8,418 nt of DNA, from NCBI GenBank assembly GCA_007123785.1, contig SLGL01000035.1:1-8418 (forward strand). The letters run 5' to 3'. A program made the translations under genes and the position numbers. Shown here piece by piece: positions 1 to 6,542 of this stretch (its first letter is position 1; the number at the start of each line of letters is the position of its first letter). A model generated the notes under the pieces. It did not search any database and was not told the DNA's origin. It saw only the letters and a list, made by a program, of their open reading frames with translations. Source of the stretch: Balneolaceae bacterium (lineage in GTDB: Bacteria > Bacteroidota > Rhodothermia > Balneolales > Balneolaceae).

Positions 1-38
1 AAAAAAGGCGTTGAACCAACCATCAACGCCTTTTTTTT
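1..38. terminator. Bidirectional intrinsic terminator
   Basis: An 8-bp GC-rich stem (GGCGTTGA at 7-14 pairs with TCAACGCC at 23-30) has an 8-nt loop. It is flanked by A6 at the left and T8 at the right, so it gives a U-tract in either direction. It lies 24 bp past the stop of the minus-strand Nudix gene and so should end the DUF1844-Nudix transcript. It could equally end a plus-strand transcript arriving from outside the window. Confidence 0.85.
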
Positions 39-61
39 ATTTTCAGTTTTTCAGGACTTTT

Positions 62-535
62 TCAGGATATTCTGTTTATAGTTTCATTAAGTACTTTCTT
101 CAGATTGGAAAATTCAACCAGGTCAAGAGCTTCTTTAAGGGAAACCCACACAACGTTTGTAATTCCCTCTTCGACCTGAGGCAGAAAATCCTCCTCGTTT
201 CTCCCTGCTTCCATTAAGTACCAGTATGTAGTTTTTCCATACTTTGTTCCGTCCTGTACATATTCGTGGTAAGTATCGCACAAAAAAGAGTGCAGTTTCA
301 AACCTTCAAGGCCGGTTTCTTCTTCAACTTCCCTCAAAGCACACTCCTTTACAGCTTCATTCTTTTCGAGTTTACCCTTCGGGAGATCCCAAAAACCATT
401 TCGTTTGATCACGAGAACCTGCCTTTCCGAATCATTTACCCGAAAAACAACACCGCCTGCAGCCGTTACCGGAGTTGCATCAATCTTTTTTTGGCTCATC
501 CTGCCCGGAACTTTCTTTCTTTTTTTCATCTGCAT
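62..535 (-). CDS. Nudix hydrolase
   Basis: Cytosolic Nudix-family pyrophosphohydrolase, cleaving a nucleoside diphosphate linked to another group (X). The Nudix box is complete: G54, E60, then R68-E69, E72-E73 and G75-L76, matching GX5EX7REUXEEXGU. The preceding W49-D-L-P-K-G stretch resembles dinucleoside-polyphosphate (Ap4A/Ap6A) hydrolases of the WxxPKG type, but the substrate cannot be fixed from sequence. The start is uncertain. The ATG at 535 gives 157 residues and a basic 12-residue leader and overlaps the upstream DUF1844 gene by 56 bp. The ATG at 499 (MSQKK) gives 145 residues, starts nearer the first domain strand, overlaps by only 20 bp and has GGCAGG directly before it; I think this shorter form is at least as likely. 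The gene is the second of a two-gene minus-strand operon that ends at the hairpin at 1-38. Confidence 0.93.
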   Translation of the reverse strand: MQMKKRKKVPGRMSQKKIDATPVTAAGGVVFRVNDSERQVLVIKRNGFWDLPKGKLEKNEAVKECALREVEEETGLEGLKLHSFLCDTYHEYVQDGTKYGKTTYWYLMEAGRNEEDFLPQVEEGITNVVWVSLKEALDLVEFSNLKKVLNETINRIS

Positions 536-809
536 AATTCAGGCGCAGATTTGTAAGTGTTTGCTGTAAAAAAGCACTCATCTCTTTAGGAAGATTTCCT
601 TTGGTGAACTTCTCAAGCATAACAAGTGTGTCGATGGCAAACTTAGCCGACTTAAGATCCCGGTCGATTTCATCTGTCGAAGGGTTTTTAATTTTGCCCA
701 TTCCCATCATGGCAATTTGCTCGTGTTGCTGTATAAGCATCATAAAAAGAAGTTGCTGCTGCTGGTCTGAATTCAGTTTCTCATTGTTTGAGGAAATATT
801 CTCGCTCAT
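480..809 (-). CDS. DUF1844 family protein
   Basis: Small (109 aa) acidic/polar cytosolic protein of unknown function. Family features seen: an N-terminal helix (residues 16-38, QQQQLLFMMLIQQHEQIAMM) rich in Gln and Met and ending in MGMG; a Pro at 43; then a helical block with AKFAID (55-60), a leucine-rich helix, the T-K-GNLPKE turn (69-76), and an LRLNY end (88-92). This order is that of DUF1844 (PF08899). The C-terminal tail (93-109) is charged and probably disordered. There is no signal peptide or membrane helix. It is the first gene of the minus-strand pair, and its 3' end lies inside the Nudix reading frame, which suggests translational coupling. The start at 809 follows TTTAATACC with no Shine-Dalgarno. 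The family assignment is by recalled pattern, not by search. Confidence 0.85.
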   Translation of the reverse strand: MSENISSNNEKLNSDQQQQLLFMMLIQQHEQIAMMGMGKIKNPSTDEIDRDLKSAKFAIDTLVMLEKFTKGNLPKEMSAFLQQTLTNLRLNYADEKKKESSGQDEPKKD

Positions 810-910
810 GGTATTAAATATTGGTTTAATGTTCGAATTCTATACGCTGAAAAGTAAAAGAGTTTGTATACTTAAGGCTTAGCAAAAATACGAAAACAAG
901 AACTTTTTTA
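810..910. promoter_or_regulatory. Divergent promoter region, DUF1844 / DUF1015
   Basis: This 101-bp AT-rich spacer sits between two divergent starts and must hold promoters for both. On the minus strand TATTTTTGC (890-882) matches the Bacteroidota -7 element TAnnTTTG exactly, though no good TTTG -33 box lies at the usual 18-21 nt distance. On the plus strand TATACT (867-872) is a good -10 hexamer without a convincing -35. A short AT dyad, ATTAAA / TTTAAT (813-830), lies just before the DUF1844 start. Precise promoter assignment is tentative. Confidence 0.4.
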
Positions 911-2122
911 ATGGCAATTATTCACCCGTTTAAAGGCTGGCTTCCACGAACCGACAAAGTGGATGAAGTCGCCTGTGTACCATACGATGTAATTAGCACC
1001 GAAGAAGCAGCCCAGATGGCAGATGGAAAACCTGACAGTTTTTTGCATGTGATAAGGCCCGAAATAGACCTTCCCGATGATATATCCATTTATGACGACA
1101 AGGTATATGAAAAAGGAGCTGAAAACCTGAAAAACCTGCTTAGCTCCGATCTCTATCAACAGGATGAGAAGCATGCAATTTACATCTACCAGCTTGAAAC
1201 TGCCAACCACAAACAAACTGGTGTTTTCACTTGTGCATCTGTTCAGGATTACGATAATGACGTTATACTGAAGCATGAACTCACGCGCCCCGATAAAGAG
1301 GATGACCGCACCCGGCACATTCTCACTCAGCAGGCACATGCCGAACCGGTTATGCTTACATTTAAAGATACGGCAGACGTCACTTTTCATATTGAAAAAA
1401 TGACACTCACACAACCTCCGCTTATTGAGCATGAAGGTGAAGGCGGTGTGATTCACCGAATCTGGAAAACTTTTTCCACCGTTGATTTTGTGGAAGGATT
1501 CTCAGAAATCTCAAACTTCTATATTGCTGACGGTCACCATCGCTGTAAAAGCGCCTCCCGTGTGGCCGAGGCACTCCGCAAAGAGGATAAGAGCCCTCCC
1601 GGCGAGAAAGAGTACGACTACTTTCCCGTAGTGCTTTTCCCGATGGATCAGATGAAAATTCTGCCCTACAACCGGGTCATAAAAAACGTTGCCGATGAAA
1701 CTTTTCTCAGACTGAAAGAAGAGTTTGACCTGAAGAAAACAGACAAAAAATCACCCAGTGAAAAAGGCGCGATTTCTGTCTATTATAATAACCAATGGTG
1801 GGAAATGGAACTCCCTGCAGCGAAAGATAACAATGTGGTTTCCAAACTGGATGTGGCACGCCTTCAGGATCATCTCCTGAGTCCGATTTTCGGGATTGAA
1901 AATCCAAGGACCGATTCAAATATCCACTTTGTTGGCGGAATACGGGGTACGAAAGAATTAGAAAAACTGACCGACAGCGGCCAGTACGACCTGGCAATCA
2001 GCATGTACCCAACAAATATTAAAGAACTTATCGAAGTTTCTGACCACGGTGAACTAATGCCACCCAAATCAACCTGGTTCGAGCCCAAAATCAAATCAGG
2101 ATTAATCATACATACATTTTAA
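911..2122 (+). CDS. DUF1015 protein, possible serine kinase-like
   Basis: Cytosolic 403-aa protein of the DUF1015 family (PF06245), full length. Visible family landmarks are the N-terminal PFKGW and VPYDVI (residues 23-28), a KHELT segment (121-125), the near-invariant ADGHHR (206-211), LPYNRVI (251-257), and the C-terminal MPPKSTWFEPK (383-393) followed by SGL. The DGHHR motif resembles the G-H-R signature of the ParB/sulfiredoxin fold, which is used by the free-serine kinases SbnI and archaeal SerK. That similarity, together with a location 4 bp upstream of serC, suggests a role in serine or phosphoserine metabolism; this is inference. I recall DUF1015 genes beside serC/serA in Bacteroides, which supports a conserved link. 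The ATG at 911 immediately precedes the conserved N-terminus; there is no Shine-Dalgarno. A DNA-binding ParB-like role is the alternative, but no HTH is evident. Confidence 0.9.
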   Translation: MAIIHPFKGWLPRTDKVDEVACVPYDVISTEEAAQMADGKPDSFLHVIRPEIDLPDDISIYDDKVYEKGAENLKNLLSSDLYQQDEKHAIYIYQLETANHKQTGVFTCASVQDYDNDVILKHELTRPDKEDDRTRHILTQQAHAEPVMLTFKDTADVTFHIEKMTLTQPPLIEHEGEGGVIHRIWKTFSTVDFVEGFSEISNFYIADGHHRCKSASRVAEALRKEDKSPPGEKEYDYFPVVLFPMDQMKILPYNRVIKNVADETFLRLKEEFDLKKTDKKSPSEKGAISVYYNNQWWEMELPAAKDNNVVSKLDVARLQDHLLSPIFGIENPRTDSNIHFVGGIRGTKELEKLTDSGQYDLAISMYPTNIKELIEVSDHGELMPPKSTWFEPKIKSGLIIHTF

Positions 2123-2126
2123 AATC

Positions 2127-3206
2127 ATGAACAGAGTACACAATTTCAGTGCCGGACCGGCAACTTTACCTCTCGAAGTCTTAGAAAAAGCTCAACTGGA
2201 ACTTACCAATTACAAAGGTAAAGGCGCATCCATTATGGAGATGAGTCACAGAAGCCCTGAGTACACCGAAATAAACAATCAGGCAACAGAGCGCCTGAAA
2301 GAAATTACCGGGGCTGATAATGACTGGGAGATTCTTTTTTTACAGGGAGGCGCAAGCACCCAGTTTATGATGGTGCCATACAATGTACTGAGCGAAAATC
2401 AGACCGCAGATTACATCGATACCGGCTCCTGGTCTTCCAAAGCGATCAAAGAAGCTAAAATTTTTGGTACCGTACATGTTCCTTTTTCCGGAAAAGAGCT
2501 CAGCTACACGCGAATTCCCGAGAACAGCGAACTTCAGTTGTCAGAAAATCCGGTGTACACTCACATCACCAGCAACAACACCATTTTCGGCACACAGTAC
2601 CAAACAGACCCCGAAACCAACGGCTCACCCTTGGTTTGTGATGCCTCCTCTGATTTTCTATCCCGCCCAATCGACCTGAGTAAATACGGATTGATATATG
2701 CCGGCGCCCAGAAAAACCTCGGCCCGTCTGGGGTAACTGTTGTTATGGTTCGCAAGTCATTTCTTGAAAATCAGAAAAACACCCCGATTCCAACCATTCT
2801 GAATTACCACACCCACATTGAAAAACTGTTTAATACACCTCCCTCCTTTGCAGTGTATATGGTGAACTATGTGCTGGAGTGGATTCAGCAGAAAGGCGGC
2901 CTCAGCTATTTCGAAAAATTTAACACTGAAAAGGCAGACTTGCTCTACAACGAGATCGACAGAGACGATTTTTATCGCGGGACTGTGGATAAAAATTCTC
3001 GTTCCAAAATGAATGTCCCCTTCCGTCTTCTGAGCGAAGACCTGGAGAAAAAATTCCTTGCCGAAGCTGCAGAACATGATCTGGTAGCTCTGAAGGGACA
3101 CCGAAGTGTTGGGGGAATCCGTGCAAGTATCTATAACGCCTGTGGAATGGAGAGTGCAAAAGCGCTGGTAGACTTTATGCAGGAATTCAGGAATCAGAAC
3201 GGTTAA
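2127..3206 (+). CDS. serC: Phosphoserine aminotransferase
   Basis: PLP-dependent class V aminotransferase converting 3-phosphohydroxypyruvate plus glutamate to 3-phosphoserine plus 2-oxoglutarate (serine pathway); in organisms making PLP by the DXP-dependent route it also acts on phosphohydroxythreonine. At 359 aa it has the normal family length. Seen directly: N-terminal NFSAGPATLP (6-15), phosphate/substrate residues H41-R42, the PLP-phosphate loop GGAS (74-77), W102, D172 that should contact the pyridine nitrogen, the Schiff-base Lys in AGAQKNLGPSG (K196), NTPP (236-239), and the C-terminal GHRSVGGIRAS (324-334) with substrate-binding arginines. It starts 4 bp after the DUF1015 stop with no Shine-Dalgarno, so it is probably translated from the same mRNA. 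No serA or serB lies next to it. Hairpins at 3257-3313 probably end the transcript. Confidence 0.97.
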   Translation: MNRVHNFSAGPATLPLEVLEKAQLELTNYKGKGASIMEMSHRSPEYTEINNQATERLKEITGADNDWEILFLQGGASTQFMMVPYNVLSENQTADYIDTGSWSSKAIKEAKIFGTVHVPFSGKELSYTRIPENSELQLSENPVYTHITSNNTIFGTQYQTDPETNGSPLVCDASSDFLSRPIDLSKYGLIYAGAQKNLGPSGVTVVMVRKSFLENQKNTPIPTILNYHTHIEKLFNTPPSFAVYMVNYVLEWIQQKGGLSYFEKFNTEKADLLYNEIDRDDFYRGTVDKNSRSKMNVPFRLLSEDLEKKFLAEAAEHDLVALKGHRSVGGIRASIYNACGMESAKALVDFMQEFRNQNG

Positions 3207-3256
3207 AACCAGACTTCGCAACTGCCCTTTTGCCGGATGTCAACAGCGTGAAAACT

Positions 3257-3275
3257 AAAGTTGTGTCAACTTTTT
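3257..3275 (+). terminator. Hairpin with short U-tract after serC
   Basis: A 7-bp stem (AAAGTTG at 3257-3263 with CAACTTT at 3267-3273) and a 3-nt loop run into TTTTT. It is 50 bp past the serC stop. The stem is AT-rich and so weak; it may act with the stronger hairpin just downstream. Confidence 0.4.
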
Positions 3276-3313
3276 AAACTTCAGGTATTCCTGCTTCAGG
3301 AATACCTGAGTTT
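3276..3313. terminator. Strong hairpin between convergent genes
   Basis: A perfect 12-bp stem (CAGGTATTCCTG at 3282-3293 with CAGGAATACCTG at 3297-3308) has a CTT loop. Beyond one bulged T the stem extends by AAACT/AGTTT. It lies between the 3' ends of serC and the rhomboid gene, 6 bp from the rhomboid stop, so it can serve both strands. The U-tract is poor in both directions (GTTTAATT on plus), so it may also work as an mRNA 3'-end stabiliser. Confidence 0.6.
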
Positions 3314-3318
3314 AATTA

Positions 3319-3915
3319 TCAGAGCAGCCCAAAAAGGGTGAGAAAGTGATCAACGGTGTTGGGCACAAAAAGAATCAGGTACAAAATACCCCAGATGGCA
3401 CCGGCTATATGTGCAGCATGATTTACATTCCCCGCTCCTCGTTTTCCTTCGTAGATGCTATATGCCAGAAATGCAATTCCAAATACCCAGGCAGGTATGG
3501 GAATCGGCAGTAAAACCAATATGATTTTTTCGGTAGGGAATACAAAAATATAGCTGAAAAGTACGCTCTCCACGGCTCCTGAAGCACCAATCGTTGCGTA
3601 ATCAGGATTGTTTCTGTGCGAAATAAATGAAGGAATAGAGGAGAAAACCAACCCGCTGAAATAAAGAGCCAGAAAGTGATAAACACCAAGAACCTGCTCC
3701 ATCACAGCCCCAAAGAAAAAGAGTACAAACATATTCACAATCAAGTGCGTCAGGCTGGCGTGCAAAAAACCAGACGTGATCACTTCATACCAGGTGTGCA
3801 TCCTGACAGTCCGGTACGGACGCAACATACCCTTTTCCAGGAGTACTCCCGGACCATAAAGAGCAGCTAAAGAAACAACTGCATTTAAAGCAATTAAAAT
3901 GATAGTAACCGTCAT
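3319..3915 (-). CDS. Rhomboid-family intramembrane serine protease
   Basis: Six-helix inner-membrane protease (198 aa, the compact bacterial rhomboid core without an extra seventh helix or cytosolic domain). Hydrophobic segments fall at about 3-21, 54-72, 78-97, 107-127, 131-155 and 166-186. Catalytic features: HASLTHLIVN (H52, H57 and N61) at the second helix supplies the oxyanion-hole Asn; GASGA (110-114) carries the nucleophile S112; and AAHIAGAIWG (167-176) carries the catalytic H169. Both members of the Ser-His dyad are present, so it should be an active protease rather than a pseudoprotease. The family cleaves transmembrane segments of other membrane proteins; the substrate is unknown. 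The gene is a single unit, convergent with serC and divergent from the RlpA gene. The ATG at 3915 begins straight into the first helix; no Shine-Dalgarno is seen. Confidence 0.94.
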   Translation of the reverse strand: MTVTIILIALNAVVSLAALYGPGVLLEKGMLRPYRTVRMHTWYEVITSGFLHASLTHLIVNMFVLFFFGAVMEQVLGVYHFLALYFSGLVFSSIPSFISHRNNPDYATIGASGAVESVLFSYIFVFPTEKIILVLLPIPIPAWVFGIAFLAYSIYEGKRGAGNVNHAAHIAGAIWGILYLILFVPNTVDHFLTLFGLL

Positions 3916-3995
3916 AACAGATATATTCGTAAAAAAGATAGGGAACTCTTTTCATAAAAATGAGTTAATTCTAAATTCTTTCATATATTTATAGG

Positions 3996-4024
3996 TTTAA
4001 AACAATCACAGAATGATTTATAAT
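3996..4024 (+). promoter_or_regulatory. Candidate promoter for the RlpA gene
   Basis: A perfect TATAAT (4019-4024) lies 17 bp downstream of TTTAAA (3996-4001, four of six matches to TTGACA), 36 bp before the start codon. The sequence continues as TTTGCG, so it also partly resembles the lineage's TAnnTTTG element. The 145-bp spacer 3916-4060 must also hold the promoter of the divergent rhomboid gene, which I could not place. Confidence 0.45.
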
Positions 4025-4060
4025 TTGCGTCTTTCAAGGCCGGTTACCGGTACTTAAAAC

Positions 4061-4723
4061 ATGGCATTGAGACATACAACCATATCTCTACTTCTGCTTT
4101 TTCTTTTTATGATGTTTCTCAGTTCCTGTGGTATTGTAAAAAGAGCCGGAGCTGATGAGGAAAGTATCAGAATCGTAGGAACCGGAATTGCAAGCTGGTA
4201 CGGTACACAATTTCATGGACAACCTACCGCAAACGGCGAAGTGTACAACATGAATGATTACACCGCCGCGCACAGAACCCTGCCCTTCAACACCCTTGTG
4301 CGCGTGGAAAACCGGGAGAATGGAAAATCTGTGGTTGTGAGAATCAACGACCGGGGGCCATATGTCGGCAATCGTGTCATCGATCTTTCCCGTAAAGCCG
4401 CAAATGAAATCGACATGATCGGTCCTGGAACCGCTGAAGTAATTCTTCACCTCATTGATGAGGGAGACCGGCCAATCACTACGCAAAATATCAGCAGCCG
4501 GGAAACTTTCACCGTTCAGATTGCCTCTTTTCCCCGTGAATCCGAAGCAAAACAAAAATCTTCCGGTATATCCGGATCAAGAGTTGAAAAAGTACAGATT
4601 GGCAGAAATACCGTTTACAGGGTCTATTACGGAACCTACAATACTGTACAAGAAGCCCGCCGCGCAAGAGAAGGGCTATTGGAAAATGGTATTCAGGGCT
4701 TTGTGAAGCAGATGGAAAATTAG
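4061..4723 (+). CDS. rlpA: RlpA-type septal lytic transglycosylase lipoprotein (DPBB + SPOR)
   Basis: Outer-membrane or periplasmic lipoprotein expected to cleave peptidoglycan strands lacking stem peptides at the septum. Residues 6-22 form a hydrophobic signal with lipobox LSSC, and C23 is the lipidation site. The double-psi beta-barrel spans about 40-131: ASWYG, HGQPTANGE, AAHRTLPFNT, RINDRGP and IDLSRKAA are all present. E60, H71 and D97 align with residues shown to matter in Pseudomonas RlpA (E120, H131, D157 as I recall), with the same spacings of 11 and 26, so catalysis is plausible. A SPOR domain follows (about 148-217, starting FTVQIASF, with VYRVYYGTY), which binds denuded glycan and targets the septum. 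The linker between domains is short. Single gene with its own candidate promoter; the next gene, crtI, is unrelated and 80 bp away. Confidence 0.94.
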   Translation: MALRHTTISLLLLFLFMMFLSSCGIVKRAGADEESIRIVGTGIASWYGTQFHGQPTANGEVYNMNDYTAAHRTLPFNTLVRVENRENGKSVVVRINDRGPYVGNRVIDLSRKAANEIDMIGPGTAEVILHLIDEGDRPITTQNISSRETFTVQIASFPRESEAKQKSSGISGSRVEKVQIGRNTVYRVYYGTYNTVQEARRAREGLLENGIQGFVKQMEN

Positions 4724-4750
4724 CCCTGAAAAATTCTTGTTTCTGCAGGA

Positions 4751-4778
4751 TTGATTCCCCCCCTTTTTTAGTTAGGAT
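4751..4778 (+). promoter_or_regulatory. Candidate promoter for crtI
   Basis: TTGATT (4751-4756) and TAGGAT (4773-4778) are spaced 16 bp apart, each with four of six matches to the sigma-70 hexamers, 25 bp before the crtI start. The spacer holds a C7-T6 run. The match is modest, and the gene could also be read through from rlpA, as no terminator is seen between them. Confidence 0.3.
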
Positions 4779-4803
4779 GTGCTGAACTCAGTAAACAAGT
4801 CAT

Positions 4804-6276
4804 ATGAAAAAAAATATTATTGTTATAGGCAGCGGCTTCGGGGGACTCGCAACTGCATCGAGACTACTCTCAAAAGGCCATAATGTTACCGTTTTTGAAA
4901 AAAGAGATAAACCCGGAGGAAGGGCTTACGTCTATGAAATGAATGGTTTTAAATTTGATGGCGGACCCACCGTTATCACCGCACCGTTTATGTTTGATGA
5001 TATTTTTGAAACCGCTGGAAAAAAACGGGAAGATTACATCACCTTTGTTCCCTGCGATCCCTTTTACCGTATTTTTGATTCCAACGGAAAAAAGTTTGAT
5101 TATAATAATGATCACGATTTTATCCTCTCTGAGATCGAAAAAAGGAATCCATCAGATAAAGACGGCTACGAAAAGTTCATCGCCACAACCAAGCCCATTT
5201 TTGATAAAGGTTTTGTCGAACTGGCCGATAAACCTTTTCTGAAGTTTACCGATATGCTAAAGGTTGCGCCGGACTTGATCCGGCTTCAGTCTTACAAAAA
5301 TGTTTACAAATATGTATCCCAGTTTGTGGAGGATGAGTTTCTGAGACGGGTTTTTTCTTTCCACCCTTTACTCGTAGGCGGCAACCCGTTTGAAACCACA
5401 TCCATCTATGCGATGATCCATTACCTTGAACGCGAATGGGGCGTTCATTTTGCGTTAGGTGGTACCGGAGCCATCATAGATTCTCTTGTGAAGCTGATCG
5501 GTGAACAGGGAGGCACTGTTAATCTGAATACTGAAATTGATGAAATTCTGATTGATGAGGGAAGAGCTTCAGGTATTCGCCTTAAAAATGGTGAAATTCA
5601 CCATGCAGATGTTGTTGTTTCCAATGCAGATGTAGCATTCACATACAAAAACCTGATCGGCAAAGAACACCGAAAAAAATATACGGACAGAAAAATTGAG
5701 CGGACCAAATACAGCATGTCGCTCTTTGTGATCTATTTTGGCACGAAAAAGCGTTACAACGAATCGGGACTGGCACACCATAATATTATTCTGGGTGAAC
5801 GTTACCGAGGCTTGCTGAGTGACATTTTTCATAAAAAAAAGCTGGCAGATGATTTTTCGCTCTATCTCCATATGCCAACCATTACGGATCCTTCACTCGC
5901 ACCTGAAGGACATGAGGCGTTTTATGTACTCTCTCCTGTCCCCCACCTCGACAGCGGCACCGACTGGACGGAAACCGCGCCGAAATACCGCGATGCAATC
6001 ATGAATTTCCTGGAGGAAAATTACCTTCCCGGATTACAAGAAAATATTGTGGCTGAGCACTACATCGATCCGCTGCACTTTCGCGATACCCTGAACAGTT
6101 ATAAAGGCTCTGCATTTTCTGTTGAGCCGCTGCTCACTCAGTCTGCCTGGTTTCGGCCGCATAATCGCAGCGAAGATGTTGAAAATCTTTATTTCGTAGG
6201 GGCTGGTACCCACCCCGGTGCAGGCCTTCCGGGTGTGCTTTCATCGGCAAAAATCGCGGAAAACCTGATTGGCTGA
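4804..6276 (+). CDS. crtI: Phytoene desaturase (CrtI type)
   Basis: FAD-dependent desaturase of carotenoid synthesis, introducing conjugated double bonds into 15-cis-phytoene to give neurosporene or lycopene at the cytoplasmic membrane. At 490 aa it has the normal CrtI length. Dinucleotide-binding fold: IGSGFGG (8-14) followed by E32 for the ribose, then GGRA (38-41) and FDGGPTVIT (51-59). The central FHPLLVGGNPFETTSIYAMIHYLE stretch (187-209, split by the GG turn) and GGTGAII (219-225) are typical of phytoene desaturases. The C-terminal signature NLYFVGAGTHPGAGLPGV (461-478) is the bacterial-type phytoene dehydrogenase motif with FAD contacts. The number of desaturation steps cannot be told from sequence, and a related C30 or ketolase-like amine-oxidase paralogue is less likely. 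No crtB, crtY or idi gene adjoins it. The ATG follows AACAAGTCAT with no Shine-Dalgarno. Confidence 0.93.
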   Translation: MKKNIIVIGSGFGGLATASRLLSKGHNVTVFEKRDKPGGRAYVYEMNGFKFDGGPTVITAPFMFDDIFETAGKKREDYITFVPCDPFYRIFDSNGKKFDYNNDHDFILSEIEKRNPSDKDGYEKFIATTKPIFDKGFVELADKPFLKFTDMLKVAPDLIRLQSYKNVYKYVSQFVEDEFLRRVFSFHPLLVGGNPFETTSIYAMIHYLEREWGVHFALGGTGAIIDSLVKLIGEQGGTVNLNTEIDEILIDEGRASGIRLKNGEIHHADVVVSNADVAFTYKNLIGKEHRKKYTDRKIERTKYSMSLFVIYFGTKKRYNESGLAHHNIILGERYRGLLSDIFHKKKLADDFSLYLHMPTITDPSLAPEGHEAFYVLSPVPHLDSGTDWTETAPKYRDAIMNFLEENYLPGLQENIVAEHYIDPLHFRDTLNSYKGSAFSVEPLLTQSAWFRPHNRSEDVENLYFVGAGTHPGAGLPGVLSSAKIAENLIG

Positions 6277-6542
6277 AAGTAGAAATTATATTTGAGATAG
6301 GACAAAGCGACCGCCTCAGGCGGAAAATTTGGCAGCTTGTGACAGAATGTTGAATGAAATCTCAAACTCTGTTTGATGTATCTTACTGATGGACATGGAG
6401 ATAATTATTTGTGAATAATGCAGGCTAAATTCAAATTATCAGTTTTTATTTTGATAATTTACAAGGTCAGTTTAATTCTCCCCATAAATATAAGAATTCA
6501 CGATTCGCGCATAAATCAATTAAAAAACTCACACCATCACTC
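6277..6542. other. Non-coding stretch with two dyads
   Basis: No credible coding frame is seen in these 266 bp. They hold a GC-rich dyad, CCGCC-TCA-GGCGG (6311-6323), without a following T-run, and an AT-rich dyad (6433-6460). The half near the downstream gene is AT-rich and presumably carries its promoter, but no convincing -10/-35 pair stands out. No clear terminator for crtI was found. Confidence 0.6.
6433..6460. repeat. AT-rich inverted repeat upstream of the TIM-barrel gene
   Basis: AAATTATCA (6433-6441) and TGATAATTT (6452-6460) are perfect 9-bp arms around a T-rich 10-nt centre. It ends 82 bp before the next start codon. As DNA it could be an operator for a dimeric regulator; as RNA the stem would be weak. 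Function is inferred only from position. Confidence 0.5.

Noticed and set aside
908..1456. Long minus-strand open frame opposite the DUF1015 gene.
   Set aside because: It is rich in Cys, Phe and Ile as expected of an antisense shadow, matches no family I know, and lies fully across a conserved plus-strand gene.
4040..4050. Dyad CCGGTTACCGG just before the rlpA start, considered as an operator or RNA hairpin.
   Set aside because: It is only 11 bp long with at most a 4-bp stem once a loop is allowed; such short dyads occur by chance.
4757..4769. C7-T6 run upstream of crtI, considered as a phase-variable tract.
   Set aside because: It is short and mixed, lies between weak promoter hexamers, and nothing shows length variation.
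6354..6389. Tiny frame (MKSQTLFDVSY) in the spacer after crtI, considered as a small peptide gene.
   Set aside because: Eleven codons with no ribosome-binding site and no support beyond chance.
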